A DNA stretch of 64,000 bases from Streptomyces radicis (GCF_003626575.1 NZ_RBDY01000005.1:1-64000), one strand, 5' to 3'; positions 43,342 to 52,517 are shown, counted from the stretch's first letter. Made by a program: numbers and translations. Notes: a model not told the origin generated them from the sequence alone.

Positions 43342-43962
43342 GGGAGCCGGGGAGCCCGTCCCCGATACGCGCAGACCACGGACGAGAAGCCCGATCATGT
43401 GGCGGGGGTCGTACCGGGCGTCCGTCTCGTGCCCGACGCAAAGATTTCCGATGCCGCGCATCAGCTCGTAGGCGTCCACCCCTGGCGTGATCTGACCGGA
43501 ACGCTCGGCGGCGGCCAACAGCTCCGCGCACACGGGGACGAGCCTGTCGAGGAAGTAGGCGTGCAGGCGCTGGAATCCGGCGTCGTCCGAGCCCAGCGCG
43601 TCGGCGAGACCGTGCTTGGTGATGACGAAGTCGACGAACCGGTCCACCCACACGAGAAGCGCGTCAAAGGGCGAAGCCGCCGAAGTCGCCGAAGCCGCCT
43701 CGGCGAGCAGCCGCTGGCCGACGTCCACACACGCCTCCACCTGGTGCCCGTACACCGCGACGACCAGCTCGGTGCGCGTCGGGAAGTGTCGGTAGATGGT
43801 CCCCAGGCCGACACCCGCCTCCGCCGCGATCGTACGGATCGGCGCGTCGACGCCCGACGTCGCGAAGACGGTGGCCGCCGCGTCGAGAAGCCTTTGCTCG
43901 TTCCGTCGGGCATCGACGCGCCGAGCGCGACGCGGGGGCGTCGCCGGGTCCTGTTCTGTCAT
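43324..43962 (-). CDS. TetR-family regulator
   Basis: A 212-aa protein with N-terminal TetR HTH (NEQRLLDAAATVFATSGVDA, PIRTIAAEAGVGLGTIYRHF) and a helical ligand-binding domain (LLVWVDRFVDFVITKHGLAD). It is transcribed away from the hydrolase-SDR operon. Dyads of the form CGGAAC-N-TCCG occur next to both starts, so it probably represses itself and the operon. Ligand unknown. Confidence 0.87.
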   Translation of the reverse strand: MTEQDPATPPRRARRVDARRNEQRLLDAAATVFATSGVDAPIRTIAAEAGVGLGTIYRHFPTRTELVVAVYGHQVEACVDVGQRLLAEAASATSAASPFDALLVWVDRFVDFVITKHGLADALGSDDAGFQRLHAYFLDRLVPVCAELLAAAERSGQITPGVDAYELMRGIGNLCVGHETDARYDPRHMIGLLVRGLRVSGTGSPAPSSANP

Positions 43963-43991
43963 CCGGATAGTCCCTGAGGGGCATTGGTGCT

Positions 43992-44149
43992 GCGGAACAT
44001 CCTCCGCGCCGCCGGTTACTGGAGCACCGATCCGGTACGAGTGTAGTCGGCCGGATCGCCCAGGTCATCGCTTCTTTCGGGCCGTGCCCGGGGTCATTTG
44101 ACAATCCGGAACGCGGTTCCGTATCGTTTTAGCGGAACACTGATCCGCT
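43992..44149 (+). promoter_or_regulatory. Divergent TetR/hydrolase control region with repeated dyads
   Basis: For the hydrolase: -35 TTGACA (44098-44103), 18-bp spacer containing the perfect dyad GGAAC-GCG-GTTCC, and -10 TATCGT (44122-44127). At the expected start lies AGCGGAACACTGATCCGCT (44131-44149), a perfect 6-bp dyad. Related sites are GGAGCACCGATCCG (44021-44034) and CGGAACATCCTCCG (43992-44005) near the tetR start. These are likely TetR operators (inference). Confidence 0.7.
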
Positions 44150-44220
44150 AAGTGGGCCGTGAGTCGGCCGCGATCTTCCGGCGGCCTCGACCGAACCCGT
44201 TCACGAGAGGGAGCACACTC

Positions 44221-45189
44221 ATGAGCTACACCAGCTACACCAGCTACACCCGCGACCCCGTCCCCGTTTCACCGGTGCTCTCCCTCGCGCCGGTGACGCT
44301 GCCGACCCCGGGCCGCGCCGTCGATCTTCAGCTCCGGGTCTCGGCCCCGATGTCCGGCGCCGACCTCCCCATCGTCCTGCTGTCGCACGGGCACGGACCG
44401 TCGAACTTCCTGTCCTCGCTGCACGGCTACGGGCCGCCGAGGGACTTCCTGGCCGCGCGTGGCTTCGTGGTGCTCCAGCCCACGCACCTGGACTCGGCAG
44501 CGCTCGGCCTGCGCGAAGCCGACGATCCCGAGGCGCCGCTGTACTGGCGCTCGCGCGCCACGGACATGTCGTTCGTCCTCGACCACCTCGACGATCTCGA
44601 GGAGGCACTGCCCTCGCTGCGAGGACGCGTCGACCGGAGCAGGGTCGCGGTCGTCGGGCACTCGATGGGCGGATTCACGGCGAGCATGCTGCTCGGCGCC
44701 CGCGGCGTCGATCCGACGGACGGATCGCCGCTCGATCTCACCGAGCCGCGCGTCACGGCGGGCGTCGTGATGTCCGCGCCCGGGCGTGGTGGTGACTCAC
44801 TGAGCGAGTACGCCAAGGAGCACTATCCGATCCTCTCGGGCACCGACTTCTCGCTCATGAGGACGCCCACGCTCGTCGTCGCGGGCGCCGAAGACGTCTC
44901 GCGCCACCTGAACGTTCGCGGGCCCGAGTGGTACACGGACCCCTACGCGCTCTCACCCGGCCGTAAGGCGCTGCTTCAGCTCTTCGGCGCGGGCCACGCC
45001 CTCGGAGGCGTGTCCGGCTACGACGCCGCCGAAGCGACGGACGAGAACCCCGAGTTGGCCGACGCCGCCCTTTGGCTCACCTGGGCGTTCCTGCGCACGG
45101 AGCTGGGCCTGGACGAGCACGCCTGGGACTTCGCCAGCAAGGCGCTCACGACCGTACCCACCCCGCTCGGGCGCATCGAGACCAGGTGA
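44221..45189 (+). CDS. Alpha/beta hydrolase, chlorophyllase/PAF-acetylhydrolase-like
   Basis: A 322-aa hydrolase: LPIVLLSHGHGPSNFLSSLH (oxyanion region), FVVLQPTHLDSAALGLREAD, the nucleophile elbow VAVVGHSMGGFTASMLLGAR (Ser148), LVVAGAEDVSRHL (acid) and FGAGHALGGV (His). The N-terminus begins with three tandem 9-bp units coding Ser-Tyr-Thr. GAGAGGGAG precedes ATG 44221. It is first in an operon with the SDR gene and under the TetR-type operators; substrate unknown. Confidence 0.83.
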   Translation: MSYTSYTSYTRDPVPVSPVLSLAPVTLPTPGRAVDLQLRVSAPMSGADLPIVLLSHGHGPSNFLSSLHGYGPPRDFLAARGFVVLQPTHLDSAALGLREADDPEAPLYWRSRATDMSFVLDHLDDLEEALPSLRGRVDRSRVAVVGHSMGGFTASMLLGARGVDPTDGSPLDLTEPRVTAGVVMSAPGRGGDSLSEYAKEHYPILSGTDFSLMRTPTLVVAGAEDVSRHLNVRGPEWYTDPYALSPGRKALLQLFGAGHALGGVSGYDAAEATDENPELADAALWLTWAFLRTELGLDEHAWDFASKALTTVPTPLGRIETR

Positions 45190-45239
45190 GCGGCGCGACG
45201 GGCCCGCAGGACGAGAACAACGCAGTGAGGAACAACGCA

Positions 45240-46046
45240 GTGCCGGACGACAGCACCCCCGTGAACACCCCGGTGGACACCCCCGCGAACACCCCCGTGG
45301 ACGACCGCCCCCACGACGCGACCGGTCCCCTCGTGACGACCGCCCTGGTCACCGCCGCGGCACGCGGGATCGGCGAGGAGGTCGCCCGGCAGCTGGCCCG
45401 GCTCGGAACGCACGTGGTCATCACCGCGCGAGACCCGGCCGACGCGGCGGCCGCCGCTGAACGCATCGACGGAGCCGAGGCCATGCCCGTGGGAGTGGAC
45501 ATCGCCGACCAGGCGTCGGTCGACACCGCGGCACAGGCGTTCGCCGACCGTTGGGGGCACCTCGACATCCTGATCAACAACGCGGCCGCCCACCCCGACA
45601 GGGACGAGACGCCGTCGCAGGCGAACCTCGCGGCGGCCACGGACGCCCTGCGGGTGACGCTCTTCGGAACGTGGCGGATGACGCAGGCGTTCCTGCCCCT
45701 GCTGCGCCGGTCGAGCCACCCCCGGATCGTCAACGTCAGCTCGGGCGCGGGATCGCACACCGACGAGCAGTACGGCTTTCCCGTGTTCGGCGGCGCGGCG
45801 GCGAGCCACGCGATCGGCAAGGCCGCGCTGAACGCGTTCACCGCCGTCCTCGCGGCCGAGCTGTCCGACACTCCCGTGATCGTGAACGCGGTCTGTCCCG
45901 GCGTGACGGCGACGGTGCCGGGCGCCGAAGCCTTCGGCGCGCGCCCGGTGGAGGAGAGCGCGCCGGGCGTCGTCTGGGCCGCGACCCTGCCCGACGACGG
46001 CCCGCGGGGCGGCTTCTTCCGCGACGCCCAGCCTCTCGGCTGGTGA
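45240..46046 (+). CDS. SDR-family protein lacking the catalytic tyrosine
   Basis: A 268-aa short-chain dehydrogenase fold: TTALVTAAARGIGEEVARQL (cofactor loop with Ala where Gly is usual), DILINNAAAHPDRDE, PRIVNVSSGAGSHTD with the Ser, and then SHAIGKAALNAF, where the YxxxK motif reads His190-x-x-x-Lys194. Without Tyr the normal proton relay is missing, so it may be inactive, have altered chemistry or use another residue. The N-terminal 25 residues are a Thr/Pro-Val-Asp repeat. GTG 45240 is chosen for its GTGAGGAAC ribosome site; GTG 45186 overlapping the hydrolase stop is an alternative. Confidence 0.8.
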   Translation: MPDDSTPVNTPVDTPANTPVDDRPHDATGPLVTTALVTAAARGIGEEVARQLARLGTHVVITARDPADAAAAAERIDGAEAMPVGVDIADQASVDTAAQAFADRWGHLDILINNAAAHPDRDETPSQANLAAATDALRVTLFGTWRMTQAFLPLLRRSSHPRIVNVSSGAGSHTDEQYGFPVFGGAAASHAIGKAALNAFTAVLAAELSDTPVIVNAVCPGVTATVPGAEAFGARPVEESAPGVVWAATLPDDGPRGGFFRDAQPLGW

Positions 46047-46177
46047 ACACGCCTCGGCTCCGCCGCCTCGCTCGGGCGAGAGCTGTCGGCGAGCCGCCGG
46101 TCGCGGTGTGCGGCACGAGGCGGCCGCACGGCCCTGATCTGCTCGAGCGAGGCGTTCGCGGCGGCCACCGCCTGGGC

Positions 46178-46681
46178 TCAGGCCCTTGCGGTGTCCTCGC
46201 CGCAGTACTCCCGCGCGCTGTTCGGGCCGGACTTCAGACACGCCGTGACATACACGATCTTCTCCTCCGCGATGTTCGGGAGGTCCGCGTAGGTGCAGCC
46301 GCTCTCGTAGTCCGACGCGCCTTCATCGATGAGATCGAAGAACTGCCACTCGCCGTTCACCTTCCACTGCGCCATCGCGTAGGCGATCTTCCCGTCGCCG
46401 TTCTGCTTGTCGCACGCCGCGAGAATCTCGCCGTCGCCAGGGCCGGGGTCATCGCCCCAGAAGAGCGCCGTCCCGCCGACCGGCCCTGAATCGGTCGTCC
46501 TGACCGAGATCGTGGTGGACGCGGCGGCGGGCGTGGTCTGCAAGGCGCTCAGCGTCGCCACGGCCGCGGCGGCCGTCAGCAGCCGCAGCGCCCTCGCCGA
46601 TCCCCCGCGCCGCCCACCCGTCGTGGGCGGCCGCGCGGCCGCCCGCGCGGCGCTCGCCGCGCGAGACCTCTCCTCACTCAT
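46178..46681 (-). CDS. Small secreted protein, unrecognised
   Basis: A 167-aa protein with a basic N-terminus, one signal helix (LRLLTAAAAVATLSALQTTP, cleavage near AAAST) and a mature part of about 95 residues with four cysteines (ILAACDKQNG, SGCTYADL, VTACLKSG, REYCGEDT), which could form two disulfides. ATG 46681 fits the signal; a longer frame exists. It is not a known family to me. It lies just downstream of the I36-like gene on the same strand, 44 bp away, so the two may be co-transcribed. Confidence 0.65.
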   Translation of the reverse strand: MSEERSRAASAARAAARPPTTGGRRGGSARALRLLTAAAAVATLSALQTTPAAASTTISVRTTDSGPVGGTALFWGDDPGPGDGEILAACDKQNGDGKIAYAMAQWKVNGEWQFFDLIDEGASDYESGCTYADLPNIAEEKIVYVTACLKSGPNSAREYCGEDTARA

Positions 46682-46725
46682 GGCGCTTCCCTTCCCTCGA
46701 CGGCTCTCCTGACGACGTTCGACGC

Positions 46726-47091
46726 TCAGTCCCATTCGACCTCATCCGCCTTGTTGCTCCATGAGCCGCCGTTGGGGTAGTCGATCCTGCCGAAGTCCTC
46801 GTGGTAGGAATTCGGCGCGAAGCACAGGCGGGGATCCCGCATGAACGTGCGCCAGTCCACGAGGCACACCCGGCGATTCGTGTCGTTCGACGCGCTGGTC
46901 ACGCGATCCCTGAGCCCGAGCGGCCCGAGCCATTCGTCGTCGCCCACCGGGATGGCGGCCCGATCTCCCCTGCCCTCCATGTTGGCGAAGACGCAGAAGC
47001 GGTTCTCGCAGGGGTCGGCCGCCTCGGCCGATGGCACGAACCCGATGAAGGCGACACCGACGAGGCCTGCTGCCGTGAGTTTTCTGAGCAT
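46726..47091 (-). CDS. Small secreted protein, peptidase-inhibitor I36-like
   Basis: A 121-aa protein with a clear signal peptide (MLRKLTAAGLVGVAFIGFVP, cut after SAEA). The mature part starts DPCENRFCVFANMEGRGDRA, a Cys-rich opening like I36/crystallin-type inhibitors, and later has ASNDTNRRVCLVDWRTFMRD and NGGSWSNKADEVEWD. Four cysteines suggest two disulfides. GGGGGAGGAAACAC precedes ATG 47091. Its target, if it is an inhibitor, cannot be told. Confidence 0.65.
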   Translation of the reverse strand: MLRKLTAAGLVGVAFIGFVPSAEAADPCENRFCVFANMEGRGDRAAIPVGDDEWLGPLGLRDRVTSASNDTNRRVCLVDWRTFMRDPRLCFAPNSYHEDFGRIDYPNGGSWSNKADEVEWD

Positions 47092-47298
47092 GTGTTTCCT
47101 CCCCCTTGCTTCGAAGGCTCCACGCCTTCTCCGGTGGTGGAAACGTATGCCGCACCGGGGCGGTCGCGGCAGCGTGCACGGTGCTCGATCCGCCGGGCGA
47201 GGCGTGCACGGTGCCCGGGCGGCCGAGCCGCGGCCCGGGGAGCCTGGCGAGCCCGCGCTCGCGGAACGGATGTCCGCCGGACCGCGCACGGGCCTCGT

Positions 47299-48219
47299 TC
47301 AGCGCAGCGCGATGCCCGTGTCCGCTGAACGCAGCGCCTCCGTCAGGAGGCCCGCACCAGGGCCCGCCAGCCAGCGGTCGAAGCGCAGCAGGAAGGGGAA
47401 CTCCGCGCGCAACGCGTCGAGGTCCGCGTTCCCCACCAGCCTGCCGCTGTCGACGAGTGCCACCGTTCTGCCGAGGACCTCGTCCTGCTCGAGCAACGTC
47501 GTCGGCAGGCGGCCGTAGTTGATCGGCCGACCGACGGCCCGGGTCAGCTGCTCGGCCAAGGCCTCGCCGGTGAGGGCGTCACCGGCGATCTCCACGGTGC
47601 GGCCGACGTAGCGATCGGGCGAGCCGAAGACCGCGGCGACGATCCGGCCGATGTCGCGCACCGCGATGAACTGCATGGCCTGGTCGGGGCGCATCAGAAA
47701 GGACAGGCGCCCCCGGTCGAGGCCCATCCCGGGGAGCGTCAGGATCTCCATGAACGTGGCAGGCCGAACGACGGTGCTGGCGATGTCCAGATTCCGGACA
47801 TGGGCCTCGACACGGCTCTTGGTGTCGAAATGGCCGATGCCCGTCGGCGTCGGCCCCGCGGCGACCGTCGAGCTGTAGACGAGGTGGGCGACGCCGCCGC
47901 GCTCGGCGATGTCGGCCACCGCCGTACCGAAGCGGACCTCGTCCTCGTCGGTCACACCGGCGCCCGCCTGGCCCGAGCTCGGCTGCACACTGAAAACGCC
48001 ATGGGCGCCGGAGAACGCCGCGCGGAGCGACTCCGGATCGCCGAGGTCACCGCGAACGGTCTCGACACCGGCGGCGGAGAGGGCCCTGGCCCGGGGGCCG
48101 GACGGATCGCGCACGACCGCGCGCACCGCCCAGCCGTCGGCCCGCAGCGCCGCGGCGACCGATCCCCCCTGCTGACCCGTGGCGCCCAGGACGACAACGG
48201 TCTTGTCGATGTTGGCCAT
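47299..48219 (-). CDS. NmrA-like NAD(P)-binding protein
   Basis: A 306-aa atypical SDR: KTVVVLGATGQQGGSVAAAL with the NAD(P) loop, AGVETVRGDLGDPESLRAAF, GVAHLVYSSTVAAGPTPTGI, STVVRPATFMEILTLPGM and FIAVRDIGRIVAAVFGSPDR. NmrA-type proteins lack the YxxxK triad and act as redox-sensing regulators or reductases. ATG 48219 starts the Rossmann strand. It is 75 bp downstream of the lanthipeptide cyclase in the same direction, but similar proteins occur widely, so membership in that cluster is only possible. Confidence 0.85.
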   Translation of the reverse strand: MANIDKTVVVLGATGQQGGSVAAALRADGWAVRAVVRDPSGPRARALSAAGVETVRGDLGDPESLRAAFSGAHGVFSVQPSSGQAGAGVTDEDEVRFGTAVADIAERGGVAHLVYSSTVAAGPTPTGIGHFDTKSRVEAHVRNLDIASTVVRPATFMEILTLPGMGLDRGRLSFLMRPDQAMQFIAVRDIGRIVAAVFGSPDRYVGRTVEIAGDALTGEALAEQLTRAVGRPINYGRLPTTLLEQDEVLGRTVALVDSGRLVGNADLDALRAEFPFLLRFDRWLAGPGAGLLTEALRSADTGIALR

Positions 48220-48294
48220 GCCGGTCGCAACTCCCCGTCCTACGGCCCTATTCCAGCGCCGCCGTCGCCGTGGAAGCCCTGCACTCATACGTCG

Positions 48295-49569
48295 TCAGGC
48301 GAGGAGCAGCAGCGAGTCCCAGGGGACAGGCGGGTTGGAGGGAAGGAACCCGGCGTGGTCGGCGAGGGCGAGGGCGACACCAGCCGCGCCGGTGAGGAAT
48401 CCCGGGTTCTCGAAGGCGGCTCCCGCCTCGACCTGGGGGAAGCCGAAGGGCCGGTGCCGGTCCCGGAAGCTCAGGGTGTGTTCGGCGGCTTGCCGCGCCA
48501 CAGCCCCGCACTCCGTCCTGGCCGCCGTCTGAAGGACCCCGGCCGATCCATGGCAAAGACCGGGGCCTTCGGTGTCCCACCGAGGGGGAGCGCGTTCGGC
48601 CAGGGCAGCAATCGCGGCGTGACCGGCGCGGCGGAGGTCGAGGTCGTTCAGGGCGTCTCCCGCGAGGGTGAGGGCACGCCCGATGCCGGGGACGCCGTAG
48701 CACCAGGCGTCGCGCCTGCCGGATCGCCGGTCACGCGTCACGCTGGTGGGCGTCGAGTCGAGGGCGTCGCCGTCGATGAACGGTGCCCACGCCCCAGTAG
48801 GTTCCTGCCAGGCGAGCAGCCACGAGGCGGTGCTCCTGATGGCGTCGGCCTGTCCGGGTGCGGTGTGGCCCGCGCTGTAGCTGATGGCCAGGAGGGCGAG
48901 AGGGCCAGCGATGCCATGGGCCAGACCGGTGGTGGCGGCGCCGGAGGGGTGAACGGTGACGGACGAGGGATGGTCGGCGGCGGGGAGCCACCAGCCGGGG
49001 CGGGAGCCGTGCGCGGCCTGGGAGAGCGTGGTGAGGGTGGTCAACGCCGCGGCCAAACCTGGTTCGGCCGCGTCCTCGTGCCCTGTGGAGTGGGCGGCGA
49101 GGAGAACGCGCCCGATTCCGGCCACTCCTCTGATCGCGTCGTACACGGCCCAGGGAGCGCCCGGCAGGCCGCCGTCGAGGCGTCGTTGCTGATGCCGGGC
49201 AAGTCCTCGGGCGCGGGCCGACAGCCAGGTCGTGGCCTTGCGGACAGTGGCGCGGTAGGGGGCGGGGTCGGGTAGGTAGCTGGAGCCGACGATCAAAGAA
49301 GCGGCCAGGGCGCCGGGACCGGTGTGGATCCCGTTCGGTGGTGCGTCGCCGGGCATGCGGGCGGCCGATTCCCAGTGACGGGCGGCCGCGGCGGCGAACT
49401 CGGGGCCGGTGTGGGCGAGGCACGCGTGCAGGAGTGCGGTGCCAGCGAGCCCGTCGCAGAGCGTCGCGGCGGCTCGGGGAGTGAGGGCGGCTACGACGCG
49501 TTCCGGATCGAGCAGGCCACGCGCCGTGGCAACGGCCGATTCGCCCGGGGTGTCAACGTCGGTGGCCAT
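48295..49569 (-). CDS. lanC: Lanthionine synthetase C-like cyclase
   Basis: A 424-aa alpha/alpha-toroid cyclase that adds Cys thiols to dehydrated residues. Zinc ligands are visible in DAWCYGVPGIGRAL and GPGLCHGSAGVLQT (Cys, then Cys-His), and the GLAHGIAGPLALLAISYSAG, GGLPGAPWAVYDAIRGVAGI and FLTGAAGVALALADHAGFL repeats form the barrel. GTG/ATG 49569 lies 17 bp inside the end of lanB, showing coupling. It acts with LanB on the precursor at 52518-52736. Confidence 0.88.
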   Translation of the reverse strand: MATDVDTPGESAVATARGLLDPERVVAALTPRAAATLCDGLAGTALLHACLAHTGPEFAAAAARHWESAARMPGDAPPNGIHTGPGALAASLIVGSSYLPDPAPYRATVRKATTWLSARARGLARHQQRRLDGGLPGAPWAVYDAIRGVAGIGRVLLAAHSTGHEDAAEPGLAAALTTLTTLSQAAHGSRPGWWLPAADHPSSVTVHPSGAATTGLAHGIAGPLALLAISYSAGHTAPGQADAIRSTASWLLAWQEPTGAWAPFIDGDALDSTPTSVTRDRRSGRRDAWCYGVPGIGRALTLAGDALNDLDLRRAGHAAIAALAERAPPRWDTEGPGLCHGSAGVLQTAARTECGAVARQAAEHTLSFRDRHRPFGFPQVEAGAAFENPGFLTGAAGVALALADHAGFLPSNPPVPWDSLLLLA

Positions 49570-52420
49570 GGACGTGAAGGAAGTCGCTGGCCAGCGAGCG
49601 GGCGACGCGTTCGCGTCCGGGGTCAGGCCCGATGAGCCGGTTGCAGTGCATGTGCACGAAGTCGGACGCGCACAGGGCGCTCAGCCCCGGCCCTCTGAGC
49701 GCGGACCCGAAGGTGATCAGCCCCTCGTGCCGCGCGTTCCAGGCATCGGTCAGCGGTTCGGGGATGAGCGAGGCACACCGGGCGCGCAGTCGGGGCCGGA
49801 TGGCGTCTCGTGTACGGCGGTCGGGTGTGGGCAACGCGGCGCCGCGTAGGGCCTGATGGGCCTGGTCGGTCAGAGTGCGGACGATGTCTGCCGCCGACAC
49901 GGCGGCAACCACAAGACGGTCGTCCATGGAAGCCGTGAGGGCGAGGCACCAGGCGGCGAAGGCGCTGTCGGCGGCGAAGACCTCTTCCGCCGCACCGATC
50001 GCACGCGGACCGCCGTAGCGTTCGGTTTCCGGCTCGTACGGTTCGAGCACCAACCCGCTGGCGAGCCGCTGGTCGGCGAGCGCGGTGCACCAGTCGGTGA
50101 GCAGCGGCAGTACGCGGGCGGTGAGGGCGCGGGGATCGCCATGGACACGGATGCGAAGGTGATCGCCGAGAGCCGAGGTGTGGTAGCGGAGCCAGAACAA
50201 GCGGCGGATGTGCCCGGCGGCGGGCGCCAGCACAGCGGGGAGCTGCCGCAGCACGGTGTCTTGATGTGGGGCGGCGACCGGGAGGGCGGCCGACAGCCAC
50301 GGCCCACCGGGAAGGTGAACGGTGCCAGGTCGGCGAGGTGTGGCACGCGCGTCCGGGTGCGGCGCGAAGGAGTGGTCGCGGCGGGAGAGGCCCACCACCA
50401 GCTCGGCCACATGTCGTCCGCCCGGCCCCTCGATGATCGCGTCGTCGGCGACGATGCCCCCGAAGGGTTCGGCGACGGTCCTGGCTCCGCGGCACACGCT
50501 GCGGCGCAGCAGCTCCCGGTCCTCGTTCCGCCGAAGGTCCAGTGGTAAGTGACGGTCGGACTCCTGGACCACCACGAGATCCGGCGGCGGTGGAGTGGCG
50601 GCGGTGTGCCAGGTGGTCAGCGCCTTGTCCCAGGCGGGACGGCGGGAGGCGGCAGTGGCCAGTTCCTCGGGGAGTCTCCAACGGGCGGGAGCGAGCAGGA
50701 CGTTCTTGTACCGGACGCGGGGGGTGAAGGGTGCGTGGGCCGCAGAGCCCCAAGACCACGGGTGCCAGGGGCGGGTGCCGGAGTGGCCGGTCAGGCGGAG
50801 GAGGTGTGCTGCCGGGGGCAGCAGATCTCGGGCGATGCGGCTGAACAGCACGGGGACGACGACCCGTTGGTGCCGGGCGGACCAGATGGCGAGGTGCTGG
50901 CCGGTCGTGGTGACCATCAGGTCGTCGGGCGCGAGGTCGCCGTCGCGTTCGGGAACGCCGAGGGGGATGCGGTGGGAGGCGAAGCCGGTCTCGACCGTCA
51001 GGGCGGCAGGCGGACCGCTCTGTGGGCGGCACACGATCTCAGCGACGATCGGCCCATCGGGCCCGGTCGTCGGAGGGGCGAGTCGGGGCAGCCAACGAGC
51101 GAAACGCCCAGCGGCCGATCCGGCGTCCTGCGAGCCCATGTCGCAGACGGCTACCCGCAGGTCGCCGCCGTGGCGCAGCAGCCGGATGTGGATCTCCGCG
51201 GTCCGGGGCGGTGAGGCGCCGTCGCTGTGGGCCAATCGCTGGACCAGATCGTCGTCGAGGTCGATCTCGGCCTGTCCCCTGACCGTGGCCTCGGCGTGCA
51301 GTCGGGTCAGTAGCTCCGCCCGGCGGGGGTCAAGGTCTCGCCGCGCGCCGATGTCGTCGGTGTCGTCGGGCGGCCCGATCCCAGTGACGGGGTCGATGAC
51401 ATCCAGCAGTGGCACCATCCGGTGATGACCATAGGCGCGGACGAACCTCTCGTGGTAGTCGGCCAAGGGGGTGCCGAGCTGGCCGATGCGCCACAGGAGG
51501 CTTGCGGCCCTGGCTGCCTGTGCCCCGATCGTGTGAGGCACGGCGAGGGTGGCATCGGCCAGCGTATCCGCCGTCAACGAGCGTTCCACCGCCACGATCT
51601 CGTCGGCCGCCCGGCGAGCGGAGCGCAGCAGTTCCAGCCGTTGTGGCGCCCCTGGCCGAAGTGCGTCGGCGCGTATCAGCACATCCCGCAGAAATGCCAG
51701 GGCCGACCGGAGTGGCGCCGATTCGGGGAGGCGTTCGAGGAGGTGGCCGAGCGGGTCGTCCCGCAGGTGGGCGGGCAACAGGTCGGTGTGGAGAAAGCCG
51801 GTGCGGATCATCTGCCGTGCGGCGTCGGCGATCCTCGCCGTTCCCGCTGCCGGGTGGCGCTCGGCCAGTCCGGCGAGCACCTCCTTCCCTGGCATGCCCC
51901 TTCGGCAGGTCTCCAGCATCCACAGAGACACCGGGGTGGCGCGGATGCTGCTGCGCTGGGCGACGCCGCCGTTGAGTGCCGGATGCTCCGCCTCCAGCCG
52001 GTCGCCGCGTCGCACCACCAGGTTGTTCGCGGTGAGGGTCAGGCGAGGCAGCAGCTTTTCGTCGTCGAGGAGTCGATCCGTCACCGCGGCCAACCACTCG
52101 GGGCTCGGGGTGGTGACCGCACGGTGCTGATCCCCCAGGCGCAGCGTCGTGACGTGGCCGCAGAAGGCCGCGGGGGCGACGCCGGAGAACACGCCGTGCG
52201 GGGTGGTGCGGGTGCGGGAACGGATGTCGTACGCGCGCCATGTCGCCATGAGTCGCGCACCCGCGGGCGATGCGTCGGCGGCCTGGGACGTGGAACGGCT
52301 GGCGAGGAACACGCCTTCGGCCAGCAGCCCGGCGGTGTTCTCGGCCTGGCCGGGCTCGGCCGGGCGCAGCGGGATACGAGCCATTGCCACCGGATGGTGG
52401 ACGAACACGCTCTGAACCAT
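49553..52420 (-). CDS. lanB: Full-length lantibiotic dehydratase (LanB) with thiopeptide-type elimination domain
   Basis: A 955-aa class I dehydratase that glutamylates Ser/Thr using glutamyl-tRNA and then eliminates. The N-terminal lantibiotic-dehydratase domain has SRTRTTPHGVFSGVAPAAFC (the RxTPxGxxxGV motif) and PVSLWMLETCRRG. The C-terminal 300 residues (WLSAALPVAAPHQDTVLRQL, HIRRLFWLRYHTSALGDHLR, YGGPRAIGAAEEVFAADSAF) are the thiopeptide-type elimination domain, so both halves are in one chain. ATG 52420 is preceded by GGGAGACGCG. It lies between the precursor (hairpin between) and lanC (overlap). Confidence 0.9.
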   Translation of the reverse strand: MVQSVFVHHPVAMARIPLRPAEPGQAENTAGLLAEGVFLASRSTSQAADASPAGARLMATWRAYDIRSRTRTTPHGVFSGVAPAAFCGHVTTLRLGDQHRAVTTPSPEWLAAVTDRLLDDEKLLPRLTLTANNLVVRRGDRLEAEHPALNGGVAQRSSIRATPVSLWMLETCRRGMPGKEVLAGLAERHPAAGTARIADAARQMIRTGFLHTDLLPAHLRDDPLGHLLERLPESAPLRSALAFLRDVLIRADALRPGAPQRLELLRSARRAADEIVAVERSLTADTLADATLAVPHTIGAQAARAASLLWRIGQLGTPLADYHERFVRAYGHHRMVPLLDVIDPVTGIGPPDDTDDIGARRDLDPRRAELLTRLHAEATVRGQAEIDLDDDLVQRLAHSDGASPPRTAEIHIRLLRHGGDLRVAVCDMGSQDAGSAAGRFARWLPRLAPPTTGPDGPIVAEIVCRPQSGPPAALTVETGFASHRIPLGVPERDGDLAPDDLMVTTTGQHLAIWSARHQRVVVPVLFSRIARDLLPPAAHLLRLTGHSGTRPWHPWSWGSAAHAPFTPRVRYKNVLLAPARWRLPEELATAASRRPAWDKALTTWHTAATPPPPDLVVVQESDRHLPLDLRRNEDRELLRRSVCRGARTVAEPFGGIVADDAIIEGPGGRHVAELVVGLSRRDHSFAPHPDARATPRRPGTVHLPGGPWLSAALPVAAPHQDTVLRQLPAVLAPAAGHIRRLFWLRYHTSALGDHLRIRVHGDPRALTARVLPLLTDWCTALADQRLASGLVLEPYEPETERYGGPRAIGAAEEVFAADSAFAAWCLALTASMDDRLVVAAVSAADIVRTLTDQAHQALRGAALPTPDRRTRDAIRPRLRARCASLIPEPLTDAWNARHEGLITFGSALRGPGLSALCASDFVHMHCNRLIGPDPGRERVARSLASDFLHVHGHRR

Positions 52421-52444
52421 CACGCGTCTCCCTGTCAATGGATT

Positions 52445-52486
52445 GCACCGGGCGCGGCGCTGACGCCGGTGCGCCGCACCCGGTGC
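52445..52486 (-). terminator. Attenuator-type hairpin between precursor and lanB
   Basis: On the minus strand GCACCGGGTGCGGCG pairs with CGCCGCGCCCGGTGC over 15 bp (one G-U), with a 12-nt loop, 31 bp after the precursor stop. It probably lowers read-through so that precursor transcript exceeds enzyme transcript, a usual arrangement in peptide clusters (inference). Confidence 0.7.
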
Positions 52487-52517
52487 GAAGCGGAAGTGCG
52501 AGGTGCTGGTGCTGGTG

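Noticed and set aside
44224..44250. CRISPR-like or microsatellite array at the Ser-Tyr-Thr repeats
   Set aside because: Only three 9-bp units inside a coding frame, without spacers. A simple coding repeat.
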